From contig JBAJFG010000568.1 of the NCBI GenBank assembly GCA_037903475.1, positions 62,001 through 126,000 of the forward strand: DNA of 64,000 bases, in the 5' to 3' direction. The translations under genes were made by a program, and so were the position numbers. Every line of letters starts with the position of its first letter. The stretch's first letter is position 1. Under the pieces are notes generated by a model that saw only the letters and a list, made by a program, of their open reading frames with translations, made no database searches and was not told the origin of the DNA. This DNA is from Ancylostoma caninum. Lineage: Eukaryota > Nematoda > Chromadorea > Rhabditida > Ancylostomatidae. Positions 58,506-64,000 of the stretch are shown here, piece after piece.

Positions 58506-59648
58506 ATTAAATCACCTTTTTTCCAGGATGTCGAAATAGCTCGAGAGACTACCGCCGTCTTGTCGTGCGAAAACTCGGCTAAATTTAATACATAGTACCA
58601 TCTCCAGAGTAAACTTATTACAAGTTTTGGGCTTGGATGACGTGGCTTCAGTAATCTTGCTGTCTTACCATTTCTTCTCCTCTACCATTTCTCGCCAGTT
58701 CCCTGCAGCTTCTTTCTGCGTGCTTTCCCTCTCAATTGTTTTCAATCTCATAAATTCGTTCTCTAAGAGGTCGCATATTCTCATTGTATTTCAGTATATC
58801 TCAATTCCCTCCCCTAGTGTCGATCTTGGTTGGGCGTACCCACGGATTCGCGAGAATCATCTCGATCCACCGGCGGGGCAAGTCGTTTTCTCCACTTAAT
58901 CAAAATCCCAATTAAGTCTCACAGTCGTCTCCTGATCCTTACTTACTGCGTCACGTGCTAATTTAGCCTCATGGTTTGTATTAGTTACCTATCTGTACTG
59001 TTATATGTAGTTCTCTTCTACATATAGGTTTTCTTTTCGTTAGTTTGTCTTAGCTGGATCATAGCTCATTAACTCTCTTTGCATCTAGAGCGTTGAATGT
59101 ACACACTCTCTCATGCTTTAAGTCGACGGTCCACTACGCTGTTGGCCGGGGCCCTCTCGTACGCCATTGGGCTTGCAGTGTTGGGGGGTCATGTCCCTTC
59201 TTAGGCTGAACTCGGAGTAGAGAGTATAGGTCCTTGTGCAGTTGATCATCTATTTGCCGTTACATAATGACATGATCTATATCCAAGCACGTTCGCATAA
59301 ACCCAGATGATTGTAAAGGTAAGGATCTAGAATAAATTGCTGTGAGGACTCAATCCTTACGGAGTAACGACCAATCGCCCTCTTCATGATTTTCAGAGCA
59401 ATATGGAAATCTTGCTTACCGTATCGGGCTTGCAAACCACAATTCCCAGATAATTCCCCATTCTACCAATGGTGTGAGATTTGTCCTCAAACTAGCCTTT
59501 GTATCATTACCTCCGTTTTATTTCTCGACTCTAATTGTTGTTCGTTCTGTTTATACTCCCACTTTGTATTTAAACATTTTCTTATCAGACGCCTCCATTT
59601 CGCTCGCGCACCTTGAGTGCATCAATAAATAAATAAATAAATAAATAA
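58506..59648 (+). other. CR1 copy 2 3' region
   Basis: Non-coding 3' part, alignable in blocks with 36300-37427 of copy 1, ending in ATAAATAAATAAATAAATAA. Frames such as 58627-58899 and 59386-59616 lie in it and are not genes. Confidence 0.6.
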
Positions 59649-59888
59649 CTATCAGCTACTGTTATTCCTAACGAACACCAACATATACTCCCATGGGAAG
59701 GTGCGGGAACAACGGGGAACTCGTGGGTTACTCTGCCCACATTTGGAAATGGAAACTCTAGCAGTTGCCCACACAGGTAGAGCGAAATTGCTAAGTGAAC
59801 CATTGTGATATGAAGTAATTGGATCCAAACAACAACGTATTGACGACGTTTTTATAAACGTGTAAAATGATCACCTTGATCACCTTGA

Positions 59889-60599
59889 TTCCCGTCGATC
59901 TTCGGATATACCGAGCGGGCACCAGCAATCCTCCCATTTGTCCATCTCGCGTGCCAGAGTTGTCCGATGGATTCTGTCTGTTCGAGCGACACAAAGAGCA
60001 TTGTATCTTTTCTTGAAGGACTTCGTGAAGGAGTCTGACCATCGGGTCGATGGTCTTCCTGTTGCGCGCTTAACTTTCCGTGTAGTCCAGTTGCTGACGG
60101 CTCTTGTCCAACGGTTGTCTTCAACACGCATCACGTGTCCGGCCCACCTGATCTTACTCAACTTGGCGTAAGCGGCAGCGTCCCTGACCTTCGTCTGTTG
60201 AGGCAGGGCGGAACTCCGTATTCCTGCCCTCACTTGCGTGAGGCGGATTATTCCTAGTATCACCCTCTCAATAGAGCGTTCGACGACGCTGACAGCGTTC
60301 TCATTCTCTTTGCGCAGCGCCCAGGTTTCTGAGGCATAGGTCAAGGCAGGAAGAACCTTTGTGTTGAAGAGGTGACCACGGAGCATGGTGTTCTTCGTCT
60401 TCTTCACTACATCCTCGATGCTCTTGTAAGCTCCCCAAGCCGCTCGTTTCCTCCTGCCCAGCTCTGGAGCGAGGTCGTTCATCATGATGGCTTCACGACC
60501 TAGATATGCGTAGCAGGAGCATTCGGATATGGTCATTCCGTTGAGCGAAAATGGGGCATCCGGGACCCATTTGTTTCCCATGAATGAACATCGTCTTCG
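59889..60599 (-). pseudogene. RTE C-terminal region
   Basis: A long surviving frame (60581-59880, 233 codons) reads APFSLNGMTISECSCYAYLG, LAPELGRRKRAAWGAYKSIE, LPALTYASETWALRKENENA, KIRWAGHVMRVEDNRWTRAV and TGRPSTRWSDSFTKSF, the conserved tail of hookworm RTE proteins, ending RRESR and a stop just before the repeat tail. It has the His/Trp-rich GHVMR...RW block found in this clade. It has no start of its own and is the downstream end of the broken ORF. Confidence 0.8.
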
Positions 60600-61380
60600 T
60601 CAGATTTAGTTGGAGACCAATCTTCCCACATGCTTCGTCGAAGTCGGCCAGCATCCATTCCGCTTCGCTGATGTTTGGCATTATAAGGACGATGTCGTCA
60701 ACAAAGCGAAGATGGTTCAGTCGAGTTTTGGCGACACCATGTCGCCTAGCCGTACCCCTCTCTTGACGTCGATGGTGATGCCGTCGTAGAATGCAGAAAT
60801 CCAGGTTGTGAAGTTGGTGTAGAGCTCACGAAATATCTTGATATATTGAGTAGGAACGCCCTGGTTTCTCAGAGGTTCCAGGACCTATTCTGCCTCAACG
60901 GAGTCAAAGGCTTTCTTCAGATAGATGAACGTGAGACAGAGAGGCATTTTGTACTCTCCAATACTTCGATGAGTCTTGTGACAGTGGGTATGTGGTCGAT
61001 CGTACTGAAACCTTTTCGAAACCCTGCTTGCTCGCATGGCTGTCCTTCATCTTGTGTCCTTCCGATCCTGTTTAGGATCACTCGCGTGAAAAGCTTGTAG
61101 ACAACGGACAGTAGGCAGATGGGGCGATAACTGCCGATGTCCTGCGGGTCTCCCTTCTTGTACACCAGCACGGCCTTGCTGGTCTTCCATTGTTGGGTAC
61201 CTTGCATTCCGACAGGGATCGCGTGAAGAGCCTAGACAACGTGTAGATGAGAACTGGCGGTAGATTCTTCAGATGTTCTGGTCGAATCCTGTTGGGACCC
61301 GGTGCTGTACGTTTCTTCACAGACTTGATGGCATGCCGGACTTCGGAAGGGAGAACCGATGGACAACATACCCATCCTCC
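60600..61380 (-). pseudogene. RTE reverse transcriptase domain, catalytically lost
   Basis: Reads TAPGPNRIRPEHLKNLPPV, then SYRPICLLSVVYKLFTRVIL and EQAGFRKGFSTIDHI in order, with a frameshift near 61200. Motif A, normally F-I-D-L-K-K-A-F, has Tyr in place of the catalytic Asp (codon 60923-60921). It is followed by a stop within the next 15 codons. VRQGD is VRLGD. About 30 codons are deleted between SPK and RF near 60735, and the last motif is FVDD (60705-60694) rather than FADD. Confidence 0.8.
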
Positions 61381-61384
61381 TTAA

Positions 61385-61793
61385 AGGCAGCACTCACGCT
61401 GGAAAATGTTTTCTCGCATTTGGGCTCACTTTAAAGGTGCCATTAATTGAAATGTAACTGTAAAAGGAATCACTCCAAATCCTGCAGTTACTCGAGTAAC
61501 AAAATTCGTACGAATTTTCAAATGCTCCCATCATGCTCTAACCCGCCTCAGTCTCTCTGATCGTGTGCGGCTGTGTTTCTCAGCTGATACGGATCGATCA
61601 GTATTTTCGGATAGCGGTGATCCTTTCCGCACCTCGGCGGCCGCACTCATCTCTGGATAGATTTTGTACAAATGGACATGTATTGGCGAAATACAACACA
61701 GTATATCTCGCTCTGTTATGGGCACCAGAGTAGCCTACAGAGTAGAACCTCATGGAAAAATCAAAGACGTTTTCTATCGTGAGTGCTGTCTTT
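61385..61793. mobile_element. TTAA-flanked inverted-repeat element (copy 4), in the RTE
   Basis: TTAA at 61381-61384 and 61794-61797. The ends AGGCAGCACTCACG and, inward, AGACAGCACTCACG are inverted. Body 409 bp. It separates the RTE linker from the reverse transcriptase. The minus frame 61531-61725 inside it has no family. Confidence 0.75.
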
Positions 61794-61797
61794 AAAA

Positions 61798-62338
61798 TGA
61801 CATTGAGGGAGGTGAAGGTGGCTATCGAAGAGATCCGACTAGAAGTCGTAAATGACCTTCTCTATTATCCGTCTCGAGGAAGAGGTTGTTCCGTCTGGAG
61901 GGCGAGATCTTGACCTTGCGGTTGGCAAAGTCTCGGCGGGTGATGCTTTTCCCTGCCTCTGCGGCTTCGGCCAAAACTGCTGCTCGTCCCTTCTTGAGGT
62001 CTTCTTTTGTCGCTTCTCTGCACCGTTTTGCGAGCTCGGACGTTAGCTGGTAGTTGCCTGCGGCTCTCGCTGCTTCACGCTGGCGTATCAGCTCGAGGGT
62101 CTCATAGGACAGGCGCCTTTTTGTGGCTCTCGAACCCTCGGCTTTCTTTGCGCTGTCGCGGAGATGCTGAACAAGCCGATCGTGCTCCTCGTCGATGTTG
62201 TCGACAATCGCATCTTCCCAAAAGCCGGCTAACGAAGTGAAGAGACCCCCAATTGATGACGGGCTTGGGACTCCACTTCTTGAATTTCGCGGCTTTCTCT
62301 CCTCTGCGCGAAATGAAGAACTTAGCGCGAAGGAGGCG
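61798..62338 (-). pseudogene. RTE linker between endonuclease and reverse transcriptase
   Basis: Reads LFTSLAGFWEDAIVDNIDEE, TKRRLSYETLELIRQREAAR and AEAAEAGKSITRRDFANRKV, as in full RTE proteins, in the frame 62373-61822, which becomes correct only after about 62240. Upstream of that the correct reading lies in another frame, so there is a frameshift there. Confidence 0.75.
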
Positions 62339-63050
62339 ATAGTCTGATCCGGCGTGGAACTTCGGTACAACACCGACGTCGGTCAGGCAGAACCTTCGAT
62401 TGACGATGATGTGGTCAATTTTGTTATGGTACTCTCCACCGAGTTACTCCCACGTCTATCGAAGGGAGGTTTTCTTCTGAAATTGTGAGTTACCAAGGAT
62501 GGTCTTCGTCTTCATGATGAACTCGGACAGCCTCTCTCCCTGTTCGTTTCACTGTAGGCCATGGGTACCGATGTGAAGTTCTTCAGGCGTTCTTCTCCGA
62601 TATTGGCGTTGAAGTCGCCAACGATGACCTTATAGAAAGTGTGATTTTCCCTGTAGAACTTATCCGAGTCCATACAGGAGGCCTCAATCTCCTCTCCGTC
62701 GTAGCTGGATGTTGCAGCGCAGGCGATGAAGATTGTCACGGCCGGCAATGATACACATCTTCTCAATCGCAAACGTTCGATTTGGGTCGTTAGTTGTTCG
62801 AACGAATCGATGTTCATGGCCAAGTTCCTGTTGACGAGGACACCTACTCCACCAATTCCTCTACTGTCGCAGGTTCCAAGGAACAGTTTTTCTCCTGTGT
62901 CGAAGGTGGCGTTCAGTGGCCGATGTCTCCTCGTCTCGGTCATTCCGATGACGCCGTTCCTGATCTTCATGGCCTGCATCATCAAATCCTCGATAGAAGC
63001 CTCCAATGCAAGCGTGCGTGCGTTGAAGGTACAGATTCTTACCTAGATAT
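62339..63050 (-). pseudogene. RTE endonuclease domain, broken
   Basis: An apurinic-type endonuclease fold is indicated by CTFNARTL, GMTETRRHRPLNATF, IGGVGVLVNRNLAM and GDFNANIGEE (about 62620-62600). The frame breaks near 62550. A TAA follows TWE near 62445. DHIIVNRRFCLTDV continues, and the normal SDH is SDY (62347-62339), removing the catalytic His. The intact enzyme would nick the target for reverse transcription. Confidence 0.8.
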
Positions 63051-63674
63051 CTGTTTACAGGTTCATTTATGAAGGAAGTGAACTGACTCCTTCTCAGGTC
63101 TTTTCAGCAGCAGTCGTAGAACATTAGCACGAATAAATGCAACTCCAACGAAAACGATCCCGAAACAAGGATGGGTTCACATTAGCGACTACCGAGCGCG
63201 CTAGGTTGACTTCAACAGTAAACGGTGCCGCCGGCTGGTTGCAAAGCGTACGGCACGCGATGGTTAATTTGATGACCCTCTTACGGATAATGGCTTCTTT
63301 GATAGTGTATAGCGAGCTTTATGGGACGACCATACAACGGTGATGTGGTCCGCCACAAAAGGAGTACGACGAATTGCTGCTCGCTTCCAGAGAAGTTAAT
63401 CGTGCAACTTTGGATTTTTTCCCTTTTCTTTTTTTTGCTTCTGGTTCACTTTGAAAGTTCAACTTTTCTAGTGGTTGACTCGACACGTTCTTCGAATTTT
63501 CATCGTCTCGCTGGGCATTTTTCATGGCATGGTGGTAGTTCGGCGTTGGCAGAGCTAACGCGACGGGGATTTTTGTTGCCAGAAGCGCTTGACAGAGTAC
63601 ATATGTTGACTTTGTTGTTTTTTTTTCATAGCAGGTTTATTCGATTTTGTTTTCATATCATTTCTGTTGGTTAA
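63051..63674. other. Spacer upstream of the RTE
   Basis: A minus frame 63525-63319 (68 codons, Lys-rich KKRKGKKSK) and plus frame 63321-63674 overlap. Neither is recognised. No obvious RTE target duplication was found here. Confidence 0.35.
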
Positions 63675-64000
63675 AGGCGTCTAGGCAAAACCCTCAGGGC
63701 TGAGCGCCCATTAGATTATGATAGCGGATCGGCTCCGTAGACAATTGCCAAAATTTCAGCGAAAAAATCGCAGAAATAAGCGAGATATCCGCCTCAGACC
63801 CAGTACCCAAACCCATATCCAGTGCCCACCCCGCCCACCCGGCTTCTGCCATTTTGCGCGTGGAATTGCTGTAACGTGAAGCTTCGTTGGAAAATATCAA
63901 ACTGCTTGTGGCAGCGTCTCTCTACTGTGACTGACTCAGCTCTATCGTATGCGTCTCAAGTTTGCGTATGGGTTCTAAACATTCAGACACTGTTGCTCAA
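63675..64000. mobile_element. TTAA-flanked element (copy 5), cut by the window end
   Basis: Starts after TTAA (63671-63674) with AGGCGTCTAGGCAAAACCCT and matches 47923-48257 along its visible length in direct orientation (blocks GGGCTGAG, ATTAGATTATGATAG, AATAAGCGAGATATCCGC, GTGGAATTGCTGTAACGTG). The right end lies beyond the window. Confidence 0.75.

Larger units (their letters stand above)
53985..59648 (+). mobile_element. CR1-type LINE, copy 2, with two insertions
   Basis: Same family as copy 1: homology begins TGAGTGGTCG, and the 3' region shares GGGCCCTCTCGTACGCCATT and the end CTCGCGCACCTTG...(AATA)n. Removing the inserted DNA (55820-56507 plus one 9 bp duplication, and 57409-57864 plus one TTAA) leaves about 4.5 kb, matching the copy 1 span. 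The copy carries many stops and frameshifts and is more decayed than copy 1. Confidence 0.8.
59868..63050 (-). mobile_element. RTE-type LINE, minus strand, broken
   Basis: Near full-length (about 3.2 kb including a 0.4 kb insertion). The 3' end is an RTE-like short-repeat tail, GATCAAGG(T) repeated, at 59868-59888. The 5' end of homology is at the endonuclease start RICTFNARTLALEASIEDL (63048). Single-ORF family with endonuclease and reverse transcriptase. This copy is dead: it has frameshifts, stops, a deletion, lost catalytic residues and a TTAA-element insertion. Confidence 0.85.

Overview
The window looks like an intergenic, transposon-rich stretch of a parasitic clade V (strongylid) nematode genome. 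Hookworm, and most likely Necator americanus, is the best guess. The basis is a hookworm-type RTE retrotransposon, a nematode-type CR1 retrotransposon with an ORF1, Penelope-like and mariner elements, many short inverted-repeat elements, and short introns with TTTCAG-type acceptors. The species call is inference from recalled family resemblance and was not tested by search. There is no bacterial-type gene organisation, and I found no rRNA, tRNA, CRISPR array or spliced-leader gene.

Layout. 1-17.5 kb is mostly AT-rich DNA without a recognisable gene, dotted with hairpin elements and a GC-rich, ORF-dense patch near 15.0-15.7 kb. 17.5-29.9 kb holds a TTAA-flanked element, a hairpin element, a 5'-truncated Penelope-like GIY-YIG fragment (23.7-24.4 kb), two opposite copies of a GC-rich inverted-repeat element (25.9 and 28.1 kb) and a spaced CGACCA/TGGTCG array. 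29.9-32.8 kb carries the best host-gene candidates, two small spliced genes on the minus strand, with a 1.5 kb foldback element between them. 32.9-37.4 kb is a nearly full-length but broken CR1-type LINE. 41.5-44.7 kb is a foldback structure with 0.6 kb arms around a gene-like segment. 45.0-47.2 kb is a mariner inserted in another mariner-like element. 47.9-49.8 kb is a degenerate tandem array split by two inverted-repeat elements. 50.5-51.4 kb is a 5'-truncated LINE with a 15 bp target-site duplication. 54.0-59.6 kb is a second CR1 copy broken by two DNA-element insertions. 59.9-63.05 kb is a minus-strand RTE copy broken by a TTAA element. Another element of that TTAA group runs off the window end.

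How it fits together. Most recognisable coding sequence is retrotransposon or transposase debris with frameshifts, stops, deletions and, in the RTE, lost catalytic residues. No complete autonomous mobile element was found. The nested insertions allow relative dating: LINEs first, then mariner, TTAA and long-TIR elements. The most notable structures are the TTAA inverted-repeat elements (five members), two insertions whose empty sites can be read from the host LINE frame, the foldback element with about a dozen palindromic GGAACTTCCGCGGAGC motifs, and the long inverted repeat enclosing exon-like sequence. I see no convincing new biochemical system. The novelty is in undescribed non-autonomous repeats and two small unrecognised spliced genes.
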